DNA of 46,716 nt from Haplomitrium mnioides (taxonomy: Eukaryota; Marchantiophyta; Haplomitriopsida; Calobryales). A program made the translations under genes and the position numbers. The stretch spans positions 1 through 46,716 of the forward strand of contig JBNGIS010008952.1 in NCBI GenBank assembly GCA_049999725.1, read 5' to 3'. Positions 1-9,766 of the stretch are shown in pieces. Below the pieces are notes generated by a model, which did not search any database, was not told where the DNA came from, and worked only from the letters and a program-made list of their open reading frames with translations. Position 1 is the stretch's first letter, and each line of letters begins with the position of its first letter.

Positions 1-83
1 ATATTCTAACTTTGTAATGGCTTTCTAGATATAGTTGTTGCTATTTTTTTAGTTGTTTCTTACTAAAGTTAGTGATCGTTACA
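1..83 (-). repeat. Inverted LTR fragment of the G1 gypsy family
   Basis: The reverse complement of this stretch starts TGTAACGATCACTAAC and follows the first 90 or so bases of the G1 3' LTR (from 5514), including the TCTAGAAAGC block, with a gap of about 12 bases and scattered mismatches. It ends exactly at the TGTAAC terminus and is followed at once by gag sequence. The simplest reading is that another member of the same family inserted in opposite orientation into the G1 gag, with the rest of it lying outside the window. Confidence 0.75.
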
Positions 84-500
84 GTGGAGAATTTATGATG
101 AGAAATTAGAAGGATGTTAATGAAGCCATCTTGTATGCTCAAAGAATTGAAGGAACATTGGGAATTGTGCAAATAGGAGGGAATTACGGTCCCATGCCTA
201 TGGAGTTGGGACATATTAGAAGAAGAGATTTCAATCGCTCCAATCAACAACCAGGAGGACCACACAATGTTATTGAAAGAAGAAATGAAGAACGATGAGA
301 AACACGAACATGCTGCAATTGTGGCGAATAGGGCACATTGCACCGAATTGTAGAGCAATACGACGTAATCAAGGGAGAGTGTTCTGACGGCCTCTTCATA
401 ATGTCAACAATGGAGAAGATGAAGAATGTCAAGGAAACGATGGGCACCAGTAAAAAGGCCTCGTGGTTTTGCTGGGAGAAAGAAGAAAGGCGAGGGAAAA
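84..500 (+). pseudogene. G1 gag C-terminal part with zinc knuckle (broken)
   Basis: Capsid/nucleocapsid protein of the retrotransposon, which packages element RNA. From about 115 the reading runs DVNEAILYAQRIEG and later PMELG, the usual end of the plant gypsy capsid region. A CCHC zinc knuckle follows at about 310-352: CCNCGE in one frame, then GHIAPNC in the next, so a one-base deletion splits the knuckle. A TGA lies just before it, and the reading decays by about 500. The N-terminal capsid is absent. No ATG-initiated frame is intact. Confidence 0.75.
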
Positions 501-554
501 TTTTGATCCAAGCAAATATACTATATAGAAAAACAAAAAAATGGAGGACTAATT

Positions 555-1175
555 GTGGTTGATGGATGGATGGAAGGATTGGCAGTGAGAGTTTTGGTGG
601 ACTCTGGGGCGGAAGAAAATTATCTATCACGAACGATAGCCTTGAAGCTGAAGTTGCCAATTGAAAAGGAAGAACATGAGGTGGTTGAAATGGCAAATGG
701 CCAAAGTGAGGCTATTGAACGTTTATCTCAAACTATAGCTCGACATATGGGCAATTATAAGGAGAATCTGGAATGGAAAATCACGACATTGGCGAGATAT
801 GATGCGATTCTTGGAATGAAATGGCTACGAAGATACAACCCGCAAGTAGATTGGCAAAAGAAGATACTCACGACATCTCAATGGAAGATTTGGGGAGATC
901 GAGTACAACCTCATTCAAGACATCTGCTCTTATATGTGATTAGAGCACACTCAATCAAAATGCACAACACAGTGTTTTTAGGGCTTATATGTGAGCTCAC
1001 AGTTGATAAGGAGGACTCAAAGAATAAAATTCCCCATGACTTTCAAGGTATTTTGAAGGAGTTTCACGATGTATTTCCCAATGATTTACCCTATGGTTTG
1101 CCGCCTAAACGATGCATTGATCACAAGATTGAGGTTATTCTAGGAAGTATCCCACCATGTAAAGCACTATATTGA
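555..1175 (+). pseudogene. G1 aspartic protease and linker to RT
   Basis: Retropepsin domain that would cleave the Gag-Pol polyprotein. The catalytic motif is VLVDSGAEENYLS (residues about 13-25), with D-S-G-A as in gypsy proteases. A downstream YDAILGMKWL matches the second conserved protease block (usually Y-D-V-I-L-G-M-D-W-L). The reading continues into the linker that precedes RT (FHDVFPNDLPYGLPP, then IDHKIEV). It ends at a TGA (1173-1175) where related elements have arginine, consistent with CGA to TGA. Read through, RT follows in the same frame. Confidence 0.9.
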
Positions 1176-1721
1176 TTGCCTCCTCATGAACTCGAGGAAT
1201 GCAAATCTCCGATTACTAAATTATTGGAGAAGGGGTTCATTCAGCCAAGCATCTCTCCTTATGGTGCACCAGTATTGTTTGTGAAAAAGAAAGATAGGAG
1301 TATGAGGATGTGTATTGACTATCGAGCACTCAATCAACAAACGGTGAAAATTAAATATCCATTACCTAGAATGGATGATTTGTTTGATCAACTTCAAGGA
1401 GCAAATTACTTTACAAAGTTGGATTTGAGAAGCGGATACAATCAAATCCGAATTGCAGAAGGTGATGTGCAAAAAACAGCATTTCGAAGTCGATATGGGC
1501 ATTTCGAATATCTTGTTATGCCTTTTGGATTAACTAATGCTCCTGCAGCATTTATGGGTCTTATGAATGATATTTTTCGATCTTATCTAGATAAGTTTGT
1601 TATTGTTATTTTGAATGACATTCTCATTTACAGCAAGAATCTCCAAGACCATCAACAACACCTTCGTACGGTGTTGAAGGTACTTCTACATCACAAGCTA
1701 TATGTGAAGATGTCAAAATGA
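1176..1721 (+). pseudogene. G1 reverse transcriptase, YxDD motif lost
   Basis: Reverse transcriptase palm and fingers. Visible blocks are [25 protein letters not shown], then [29 protein letters not shown] (first catalytic Asp region), and [13 protein letters not shown]. The catalytic box normally reading F-V/I-D-D-I-L-I-Y-S is [11 protein letters not shown], so the first Asp of the pair is Asn (a GAT to AAT change). That would inactivate the enzyme. Thumb and connection continue into the next segment. The frame follows the protease after one stop codon. Confidence 0.92.
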
Positions 1722-2557
1722 AAAATTGGAAAAAGGGAGGTGGACTACTTGGGTCATCGTGTGAGTGCATCAGGAATCCAAGTTATGAATGAAAAAGTAG
1801 AGGCAATTTAGAAGTGGGAAGCTCCTAGTGATCACATACAACTAAGAGGATTTTTGGGGCTAACCGGGGTTTATCGTCAATTTGTGAAAGGTTTTGCACA
1901 AGCAGCAGAACCATTGACCAACTTGCTGAAGAAAAGTCATACGTGGACATGGGGAGCTACATAAGAGTTGGCATTCCAAGCCTTGAAGAAATCACTTCTT
2001 CAAGCTCCAATTCTTAAATGGTATGATTCTAAACGACCAATCAAACTTTCAGTGGATACATCTGGAAAAGCCATATGTGGAGTTTTGCAACAAGAATGGG
2101 AGGATGGTTGACATCCTATTGCCTTCTTTTCTAGAAAATTGAGTGATGCAAAGCAGAACTACCACACCACAGAACGAGAAGAATTGGCGATTATGTTATC
2201 AACCAAACATTGGAAGCACTATCTTGGAGATAAGGAGTTCGTGGTCGAAACCGACCATAAGCCTCTAATCTATCTAGAAACTCAAAAAGAGCTCTCAAAA
2301 AGGCAGATTTGATGGGCAAAGTGGCGACAACGATTCCATATGAAGATGGTTTATGTGGAATGAAAACGTCGAATTGTAGATGCCTTGACACGCATGCCTC
2401 AACTCAACATCATGTCAAAAATCACAATTCATCCTACTTGGTGGACAGAAATGTTGGCGGTAGTAAAGACAAATGAAGAGATCATCGCCGCACAACAAAA
2501 GAAGTTGGTAAAAGAGGTGAGAGGATTGATTTTCTTCCAAGAGAAGGTATGGGTTCC
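1722..2557 (+). pseudogene. G1 RT connection and RNase H (multiple stops)
   Basis: Continuation of pol. Connection motifs DYLGHRVSASGI and LRGFLGLTGVYRQFVKGF are readable, followed by the RNase H region (LSVDTSGKAICGVLQQEW, IAFFSRKLSDAKQNYHTTEREELAI, HWKHYLGDKEFVVETDHKPL). In-frame stops occur after EAI, WGAT, EDG, KRQI and YVE; the fourth is TGA where homologues have Arg (RQLRWA type). The end, EKVWVP, is cut by the 1.6-kb insertion and resumes exactly at 4168. Confidence 0.88.
2553..2557 (+). repeat. Target site duplication GTTCC, left copy
   Basis: GTTCC here is repeated at 4168-4172, flanking the inserted LTR-like element. Removing the insert plus one copy restores continuous pol reading across the junction. 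Confidence 0.9.
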
Positions 2558-4167
2558 TGTTAGGGCAGGAGATAGGAGATTGAAGAAGCTTCCGGAAGAG
2601 CGTTGTTGGAGCACAAGGACGAGTAGATTCATCATTGAACAACAAAAGGGCGTCTTTTGACCATAGGGAAGTACCATTCTGTCAGTTGTTTGGAGCATGT
2701 CAAGGAAAGAAAGATATGACAAGCAGCAAGTTCAGGTTGGAAATGCAGCTCATGCTTCCGAGGCAGCAAAGAGGAGTTTTCGAAATTTCAGAATTTTCGG
2801 AATTTCAGAATTTTCATAATTTCAATTTTAATTAAGACTTTTGAATTTCCGTAAGGAGGCCAAGAGGGATAGTCAAACACGTTACTTGGAGCATGCGTGG
2901 TTGAAATAGGGTTCGTTCGGCGCCGCCGGAAGCCTCTCTGAAGAAAATGTACCAGGTGATCAGGAGGAGGTGTGTAGCAATGTGTGTTTGCAGGCCTTCT
3001 TTGCTGCAGGGAAGAAGGGTTGAAGTAATGTGAAGGCAGTCGCGCTTGCAGTAGAGGGAAAAGCCCTTGCTAATCTTACGGGGGGATCCAGTCCATTCCA
3101 GGGAAAAAGAATTGGATCAGAATGTGGAGAAATCTGGTATCCGCTTTGATTCTTTTTGAGCTTGCTGAAATTGTGGTCTTGTGAAAGCTGCATCAAAGGA
3201 GTTCAGTTGTTGAAGAGCTGGAGTATAGAAGACCATGAGGGGGACATTCAAGAGGCAACAAAGTTGGAGACTCTATTCTGCAGCAAGCAAGGAAAAACAG
3301 TCAAGAGCAGCAAGCATAAGAAGAAGAGTGTTTGTTCAAGCAGGATTAGCAGATCAGGATTCAGGAGCTGAAAACAGAGTGCTAAGCTGCAATAGTGAAA
3401 AAGTTCAGGGAGACAGAATCATGCAGAATGAAAGATGAGGATGGTTAGGGATGTTGTGAGTTGTAAGTTTCTATTAAAGTGCAGTGTGTTGTTGCAGGTT
3501 TGGCCTGGGAATTGGAGATCTGAGAAAAATAAAAAGAGAGACAGCAATTAGTTAGGCCAGTTCTGTTTTGTGATTTTGTTGGAGGCTGCAGGGAGATCAG
3601 ATTAGAAAGTGTACCCTGTAGCTGATGGCAGAGTAGTGTGTAGTAATTGTTGTTGTGGAAGTTGGAGTGGAGAGAAAGGTGTGAAGTGCAAGGCATCATC
3701 ATGGCTGAGTTTTCCCGTTACCTCCGGAGAGTGGTAGAAACTCAACATGAAGATTGACGATCAAAACCTGTTGTCGGGAACTGATGATACCAGCAAGGAG
3801 TTGTGGCAGCTTGTCACTGCCATACATGATGAGGTTGAATGGTCGAAAGTGTTGTGTTGACTCCACAAGGTGAAAACTGCACGTAGGACACTTGGAGTAG
3901 TCAGTAGTTTGGATTTTGGAAGATATGGATGGTAGAGATCTTGATAGTAGTTGGGTAAATTGCGACACACGATTGTGGGGGTAGACATTGGAGTATGACA
4001 CAAAATATATAAAGACAAATGGATTACCTTTCAGTTACTTGTCATGTTACTTGTATTCATCCACCTTTTCTCTCAAATGTTGTATGTTATGTTGTTTGTT
4101 ACATGTATGTAAGTTTCAGTGAAGTGCAGGGATCCTCCCCCTATGCTATGCACTTCTAACACCAACA
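2558..4167. mobile_element. S1: solo LTR (or LTR-like non-autonomous element)
   Basis: 1610 bp beginning TGTTAGGG and ending CACCAACA, so it has TG...CA termini with TGTT/AACA symmetry, and it is flanked by perfect 5-bp duplications GTTCC. No pol or gag is readable inside. A TATATAAAG box lies at about 4005-4013, about 155 bases from the right end, which fits a plus-oriented LTR promoter with a short R-U5. A short GAATTTC/AGAATTTTC repeat lies at about 2777-2835. Best read as a solo LTR formed by LTR-LTR recombination. A TRIM- or LARD-like element without coding sequence is the alternative. The family is not otherwise present in the window. Confidence 0.85.
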
Positions 4168-4966
4168 GTTCCCAACAATGTTAAGCTTCGCTCTGAGATT
4201 TTATATGAAGCACATGATTCCGCAGTTGGAGGCCATGTTGGAATTGAGAATACCTTGGACCATTTTCAACGAGTTTATTATTGGCCTAACATGCATCAAG
4301 TTGTGGAGGCTTATGTTTGGAGTTGCTTGGCTTGTTAACAAAGCAAGGCTACCAACCTTAAACGAGGAGGCTTATTGCAACTATTACTTATTCCCGAATG
4401 ACGATGAGAGCATGTGAGTATGGATATTGTATGTGAGCTACCTCGTACTTCTACGGGCTATGATGCTATTGTTGTGTTTGTGGACAAGCTTAGCAAAATG
4501 ATTCATATTCGTCCAACTACCAAATCTGTAACAGCACGAGTTGGCACGAATTTATTTGGAAGCAGTCTACTCTCATCATGGTCTTTCCAAAGTTATTATT
4601 TCTGACCGAGGTACTCAATTCACCAGCATGTTTTGGCGCACTATCTTTAGTCTTCTCAAGACCAAATTGGCTATGTCTACTGTTTATCATCCAGAATCTG
4701 ATGGTCAAACTGAACAGGCCAACCGAACCATCAAAGATATGCTACGTACTTTTACTTTGGAAGAGCAAGCGGAGTGGGATTGGCTACTCCCTTTGGTCGA
4801 GTTCTCGTACAATAACTCCATCAATAGTTCTACACGTGCCACACCTTTCTTCTTGATGTATGGTGAGCATCCTACCACGATCTCAAGTCTCCAACATACC
4901 TTGCCGTCAACTTCTAAGAGTCCAACCGTTGATGATTTTCTCCATCGTCTAAATCACGGAATTTGA
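4168..4966 (+). pseudogene. G1 integrase zinc-binding and catalytic core
   Basis: Integrase that would insert the cDNA. The H2C2 zinc-binding domain starts right after the S1 insertion: LRSEILYEAHD, GGHVGIENT, YYWPNM, then a C-x2-C region (CLAC). The catalytic core starts SMDIVCELPRTSTGYDAI with the first Asp, then IISDRGTQFTS with the second, and HPESDGQTEQANRT with the Glu, the D-D-35-E pattern. A frameshift at about 4540-4560 separates the first Asp from the rest; others lie near 4320-4410. The reading ends at a TGA (NHGI-stop) where related elements have Arg. Confidence 0.92.
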
Positions 4967-5513
4967 CAAGCCAAGGAAAAATTGGAAGTTGCTTGTAATT
5001 GACAAAAGCAATATGCTGATACTCATCGTCGAGAGGTCACCTTTTCTATCGATGACCAAGTCTGGCTCTCCACATCCAATCTTCCTTTGCTTCATTCACG
5101 TAAGTTAAATGCTCACTTTATTGATCCTTTTTCTATCTCTGCTCGCATTGGTGAAGTGGCTTATCGGTTGGTTTTACCTCCTCACATGAAGATTCATCTG
5201 GTCTTTCATGTCTCTTTACTCCGAGCTTTTGTCCCTCGTTCTTCCTCTTTTACCAGTACCCAAGAGCCCTCTCCACCACCTGAACTTATTGAGGGTCATG
5301 AAGAGTATGAGGTTGACCAACTCTTGAAGAAACGTACACGGCACCGCGGTCGTCGTGAGATTATTGAATATTTGGTTCGCTGGAAAGGTTATCCTCTTTA
5401 TGAAGCTACTTGGGAGCCATTGGAGAATTTGGCTAATGCTTCTGCGCTTGTTCACTCTTTTGAGAACTCTCTTACTTGCAACGAGGACGTTGCCTCTAAA
5501 AAGGGGGGAGGAT
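4967..5513 (+). pseudogene. G1 integrase C-terminus with chromodomain
   Basis: After a short stretch with stops, 5087-5518 reads the GPY/F-like module (FIDPFSISARIGEVAYRL, IHLVFHVSLLRAFVP) and then a chromodomain (EYEVDQLLKKR, YLVRWKGYPLYEATWEPLENL). The chromodomain is thought to direct insertion to heterochromatin by reading histone marks; the aromatic positions Y, W and W are present. This defines G1 as a chromovirus. The frame runs into the LTR and stops at its first bases. Confidence 0.93.
5498..5513 (+). promoter_or_regulatory. G1 polypurine tract
   Basis: AAAAAGGGGGGAGGAT directly precedes the TGTAACGG start of the 3' LTR, the expected position of the plus-strand DNA primer. Confidence 0.85.
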
Positions 5514-6080
5514 TGTAACGGTCACTAACTTTAGTAAGCCATAGCTAAAAATGAAGTCAGATATAGTGTCAACTATGTCTAGAAAGCTATTACTAAGTTA
5601 GAGTAACATAAAGCAGTTGCTATTTTAGAGAGTTGGACACGTGGCAAAAGGAGAGAAAGTCAATGAATTAAAGTGAAAAATGGAGCACTTTAGAAGAGTA
5701 TAAGGACACGTGGCAAGTAAAGAATTAAAGTAAAAAGAAGGTTAAAGATAAGGACATGTGGCAGAAGGAGAACTAAAGAGATAGAAGGTTCTAAAGATAA
5801 GGACACGTGGAAATAGGAGAATAAAAGTAAAGGGTGGTCCAATTAGAGCGAAAGAGAAAAGAGAGGTCCAATTAGAAGAGGATAGAAAAGCAACCAATGA
5901 GGTTCATCCACCTATGTAAGCAAAGAGCTTTCTATCAAGTATATAAAGACGGGAGAGTGCCTTGTTTGGCATCTCTTACCTTGGGGGTTTTTGAAGTTCT
6001 TTGTGCGCCTCTTTTATGCTAACTTGTATGTGTTATACTTGTGCTAATTTGTGCGTGTAATGTGGGTTTGTAGTGTTACA
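5514..6080 (+). repeat. G1 3' LTR (567 bp)
   Basis: Begins TGTAAC and ends GTTACA, a perfect 6-bp terminal inverted repeat, next to the polypurine tract. The U3 region has a CCAAT box near 5892 and a TATATAAAG box at 5940-5948. Four spaced copies of ACACGTGGC or a close variant lie at 5637, 5706, 5754 and 5803. The 5 bases after it (CATCA) would be the target duplication, but the other copy is outside the window. Confidence 0.92.
5637..5948 (+). promoter_or_regulatory. G1 LTR promoter with repeated G-box/ABRE-like sites and TATA box
   Basis: ACACGTGGC at 5637-5645 and 5706-5714, ACATGTGGC at 5754-5762 and ACACGTGG at 5803-5810 lie upstream of a TATATAAAG box (5940-5948). CACGTGGC is the core of plant G-box and abscisic-acid response elements bound by bZIP factors. 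The sites are embedded in degenerate repeats of about 50-70 bp. A role in stress-responsive transcription of the element is inference. Confidence 0.55.
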
Positions 6081-6525
6081 CATCATCTTCTATTGTCTTT
6101 AGATACCCAAGTTCGTAAGTTATCTCCTGCTTGGATTGGTCCTTTCTCTATTTCTCATGTTATTTCTCATGTTGCTTATAAACTTGATCTTCATCTTCAT
6201 ATAAAGATTCATCATGTGTTCCATGTGTCTAAACTTAAGCATTTTGTTCCTAGTCCATCTTCTTTTCCAAATCGTGTTCAACTTCCTCCTCCGGCTATTG
6301 TTCTTGATGATCATGAAGAATTTGAAGTAGACCGCATTTTGGCGAAAAGAGTTATCAAGCGCGGGCGGCATCCACAAGTTCAATACAAGGTTTTGTGGAA
6401 AGGCTATCCACTTCATGATGCTACTTAGGAACCTTTCTCAAATCTTGAGAATGCTCAAGAAGCTATTAAAATTTTTGAAAGTTGTGGCAATGACGAGGAC
6501 GTCATTGACTAGATGGCGGGGATTA
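6081..6525 (+). pseudogene. G2: second chromovirus, integrase tail and chromodomain
   Basis: Only the C-terminal end of pol of another gypsy element is present because G1 inserted here; the rest lies left of the window. It reads LSPAWIGPFSISHV, HVFHVSKLKHFVPS and then a chromodomain (EEFEVDRILAKRV, VQYKVLWKGYPLHDAT). A TAG replaces the conserved Trp after DAT (TGG to TAG), followed by EPFSNLENAQEAIKIFE. It is clearly related to the G1 tail but diverged, so it is a distinct family. The stop lies just before the polypurine tract. Confidence 0.9.
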
Positions 6526-6964
6526 TGTAATAATACAAACATAAGGTTGTGCTATTTATAAGAAAATAGAGAGGAGTGAAGGAAGTGGTAGTGAGTCACT
6601 TTTAGGGTAAGATTGAATTACTTGCTTTTGAAGTTACTTTTGGTAGAGAGTCACTTTTATTTTACTTGCATTCGAAGTCACTTTTGGTAGAGAGTCACCT
6701 TTAGGGCTGAAATGAGAAGTGACTTGTAAGTGAAGAAAGAGGGATGACACCCTCTTCTCTTGTATAAATAGAAGGGCTTCTTAGCCCCACTCCTCATTTT
6801 GGAGTTCCTCTCGAATCATTTGGGTTCTTTGGTTGCTTGGCTTTGACTAACATTCTTGGCTTTGGCTTGCTTATTGTCTTTGAGTTGTGTAACTTTTTTA
6901 GAGTTGTCTTGAAGTATTACTTATTTGGAAGTTGGTCTTTGAGTTCTCATTGAGTTCTTTTACA
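6526..6964 (+). repeat. G2 3' LTR (about 439 bp)
   Basis: Starts TGTAATAATAC right after the purine-rich GGCGGGGATTA and ends TTTTACA, giving TGTAA/TTACA ends. A GTATAAATAG TATA box lies at 6762-6771. Two copies of a GAAGT(C/T)ACTTTTGGTAGAGAGTCAC repeat lie in U3 at about 6630-6700. It ends inside the palindrome-bearing inverted-repeat arm of transposon T, so the predicted duplication is CTATG (6965-6969), not verifiable here. Confidence 0.8.
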
Positions 6965-8165
6965 CTATGCACGCATAGACTTTGATTTACAAGCGAAACA
7001 TACAATGTACAAAAACTCTTCTACGGAACCTAAAACCTAGGTTCCTATTAGTCTTTGTTGTGGAATGTTCAGATGGTGAGTTCGGATTCCTATACGTGCA
7101 TAGATTTTGGGATGGAGTGTTCAGATGGTGAGTTCGGATTCCTATGCGCGCATAGACTTTGGGGTGGAGTGTTCACATGTTGAGCTTGGATTCTTAAGCG
7201 CGCAGAGACTTTGGGGTGGAGTGTTCACATGTTGAGTTTGGATTCCTAAGCGCACCTAGACTTTGGGGTGGAAGTCTACGCCTTCCACAAGTTCTACTTC
7301 TCTTGTACAACCCTTAAGTTTTTTCATATAAAGACTATCGATTACAACTTTATTTACACACAAGTCATAGACTCTTTTGTAGAGTTTGAGACCTTTGTTT
7401 GGTTGAATCAAGTCTAAAACTTGCAGATGTTTCTTGTTTACAATCTTAATTCAATCTCCTTAGCTATTGCCTTTTTGATTATAAACTATGATACGTTTCT
7501 GTATATGCTTCGTTGAACTATGAAATATTTTTGAATGATGTAACCTTTTTGAAAGCCCACATTCACTTTTGATTGCATGGATTCGCAACTACAAGTGAAA
7601 GCTTCCTTCTTTCTTGACGTTTAAAATAAAGCTCCCAAATCCATGCAATGTTTCGTTTTCTTTGTTTTTGTGTTTACCATTGCAAACTCATTCCCTTGAC
7701 TTCCAGTCCCCTTAGGCTTTTTCTTTATGTTTTGTAATTTTTTTTCCAACAAAAAAGTTTGAAAGAGCACCATGTCTATACGCACCTAGAGTTTGTACAA
7801 TCAAACATATTTCAAAATAGTTTCTTGTGACGTGTATTTCAACTTTTCGGCTTAGAATTGTAATCAATGATGAATGCAAGTTTTTGATGAAAACTTACTA
7901 TAAGTTTTATGCTTTTTATCAAATTCGAGTTTTTCCAATATTTTCATAAAAACTAATAATATTGATTGATTTCGTATAATGAAGTTGACTTTTGCTCTAT
8001 CACGCTTGTTGAAACGGCAAAAAACAAATCCAAAAAACTCATGTATTTTTTGTTTTTTAAAAATAACCTCATTTTTATGTTTTTTGAATTAAAAATTCAC
8101 AATTTTTCCAAAAAAAAGAAGTTCATATTGTGAGTAGTCTATTCTTGGTTCAAAGTAACAATTGT
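6965..8165 (+). repeat. Left arm of a long inverted repeat (transposon T family)
   Basis: The reverse complement of this stretch matches 18903-20052 along its whole length with moderate divergence. Shared landmarks are the block ending CACCATGTCTA next to CCAACAAAAAAGTTTGAAAG, the CATTGCATGG region, CAATCTTAATTCAATCTC, the 52-bp repeat array, and CTTTGATTT(A/G)CAAGCGAAAC. The outer end is truncated by the G2 LTR inside a palindrome, so the true arm is longer. It is AT-rich and noncoding. It is either one terminal inverted repeat of a large transposon or part of a second, inverted T copy. Confidence 0.85.
7041..7274. repeat. 52-bp tandem array carrying TATGCGCGCATA palindromes
   Basis: Units start at 7084, 7136, 7188 and 7240, an exact 52-bp period, with a degenerate unit before them. 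Each starts GGATTCCTAT, contains a version of TATGCGCGCATAG followed by ACTTTGGGGTGGAGTGTTCA, and ends with a GATGGTGAGTT-like stretch. The third unit has the fullest palindrome (CCTATGCGCGCATAG). An inverted counterpart lies at 19787-19955. Confidence 0.9.
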
Positions 8166-8440
8166 TAACAAGAGAAGCTTTTCTCTCTCTCTCTCTCTCT
8201 ATTTTTCATTCATTCATTTATAATAAAGACATAGTTTCTGAGAATGTATGCATAACAAGAAAAGTGTGTGTGTGTGTGTCTCTCTCTCTCATTCATTCAT
8301 TCATAATAAAGACATAGTTTCGGAGAAATTATCCATGGGATATAGCTCTCTTTCTCTCTCTCTCTCTACTTCTATCTCATTCATAAAACAAACACATTCA
8401 GATAAATTATATACATCGGATACAGCAAGAGAAGTGTGTG
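8166..8440. repeat. Tandem repeats with CT and GT microsatellites
   Basis: About three copies of an 80-95 bp unit: AACAAGA(G/A)AAG, a CT or GT/CT microsatellite, ATTCATTCATT, ATAATAAAGACATAGTTTC(T/G)GAGAA. The CT tract lies at 8182-8200, GT then CT at 8262-8289, and CT at 8349-8367. No coding potential beyond low-complexity reading. Confidence 0.8.
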
Positions 8441-9600
8441 TGTGTCCTCTATGGCACGGCTCCCTCAACTCCCGAGGGCCTCCCCTACACCAGAACTATG
8501 AATGTTCTTATGACAAACCTTTTTATATATGAAGGTTTCTTTGCATTTATTCAGGTTCAACATTAGAACATTTGATACAAGAACTAATGCATAGGGGGCT
8601 GGCAACTAGCTCTCACGCTCAATGCAAATCGATCTGCTAGATTCAATTTATGTGATGTTTTGCTATTCGATTGACAAACGCCACCATTTGAGGTCGATCT
8701 CCGCCCCTCACTGATTCCACCAAGGTTTTTCTCACTCTATGCTGTCTTCTAGGAACTCTGGACGATTCTCTAGACAACGACGAGCTGCGTCTGCCTCGAA
8801 TCTGTCGACGCTCTCTGCTTCGAATCTTTAGGCAAGCTCTTGAAGCCTCGTCTGCTTGGAGCTACAGCCTCAATCCGCCTACGAGCTCGCATCTGCACCA
8901 ACCAGATTTGAATCACCTGCGACTTTGAATACCCCCTTGCGGCTTCACACTCGGCCTGCGAAATCTCTTTGAACTTGCACCAGACAAGTTGCTAGTCTTT
9001 TACATCCAAGGTCTTTTTCTCTGGACAACGACGAAGTGCCTCCCTCTCCAATCTGTCGACGTTTTCTGCTTCGAATCTCTAGACGAGTTGTCCTGCAGCC
9101 TGAAGTGTACTTGGAGCTGCAGCCTCAAATTTTCCCACCAACACCTGCGAGCGACAACGCTCCTGGGTACGAGGCGAGCCCCAATGCAAGCAGCCCCCTA
9201 CGTTTTTAGGAAGACAAGCCGCAGTCGGTCTAGTGTTCTGCGACCTCGCTCTCCAGCAAGGTAGGGCTTTGGTCTGCTAAATCGAGCAGAGGGGCTTTGA
9301 GAGCTTGAGCAATTGAGCAGTGGGCTTTGAGAAGACATCGAGCGGCAGTTTTTGAGGGCTGCAAGTAGCACTGAAATTGGAAGGCAGAGCTTATGCACAA
9401 ATGTGAAGGTGAGACTTTTCGGGTAGAGCTTTTTGGTAAGGATTTGCAAGCAAGCTTTGCTCCCATCGCATATCCACTTTGTAGGCAGAGCTTCTAGTGC
9501 AAGCTTCAACCTAGGTTCCTGCTAGGGCTCCACTCTATGTGCAAAGCTCTACTATGAGTGAAAGGCTTCTCTGTCGCTATTGGCAGGATGTAGGGCAAGG
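8441..9600. other. Unassigned spacer with a diverged tandem duplication
   Basis: No convincing protein. A segment at about 8756-8880 (CTCTAGACAACGACGAGCTGCG, CTGTCGACGCTCTCTGCTTCGAATC) recurs at about 9010-9130 (TCTGGACAACGACGAAGTGCC, CTGTCGACGTTTTCTGCTTCGAATC), a duplication of roughly 250-bp period. Higher GC than the neighbours. It could be the 5' region or LTR of an old element; I cannot assign it. Confidence 0.4.
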
Positions 9601-9604
9601 TGCG

Positions 9605-9709
9605 GATCCATTCGAATAGGGTGTGGACTCAATTTGCTAGGGTGTGGTTTCAATCGAATAGGAGGTGGACTCAACTAGACAGAGTGTGGATCCAGCTAGA
9701 CAAGTTGGA
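9605..9709. repeat. 21-bp minisatellite, about 5 units
   Basis: Units of the form GATCCATTCGAATAGGGTGTG, GACTCAATTTGCTAGGGTGTG and so on repeat every 21 bp with G(A/T)(C/T)TCAA and GGTGTG conserved. Confidence 0.75.
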
Positions 9710-9766
9710 AGTAGGAGCAGCAAGGCTATCTCTCCCTCCATTTTCTCGTCGTAGTAGGGCACCATT

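Larger units (their letters stand above)
84..6080 (+). mobile_element. G1: Ty3/gypsy chromovirus, decayed, 5' truncated
   Basis: The order gag, protease, RT, RNase H, integrase, chromodomain, polypurine tract, LTR is that of a Ty3/gypsy chromovirus. The 5' LTR and gag start are missing; the left edge is an inverted LTR of the same family. A 1610-bp insertion (2558-4167) splits pol just before the integrase zinc-binding domain. Several stops and frameshifts make it non-autonomous. Its 3' LTR abuts the integrase tail of another gypsy element (G2), so G1 is nested in G2. Confidence 0.9.

Noticed and set aside
8248-8532. 94-codon plus-strand frame
   Set aside because: Translation of GT and CT microsatellites (VCVCVSLSHS-type low complexity).
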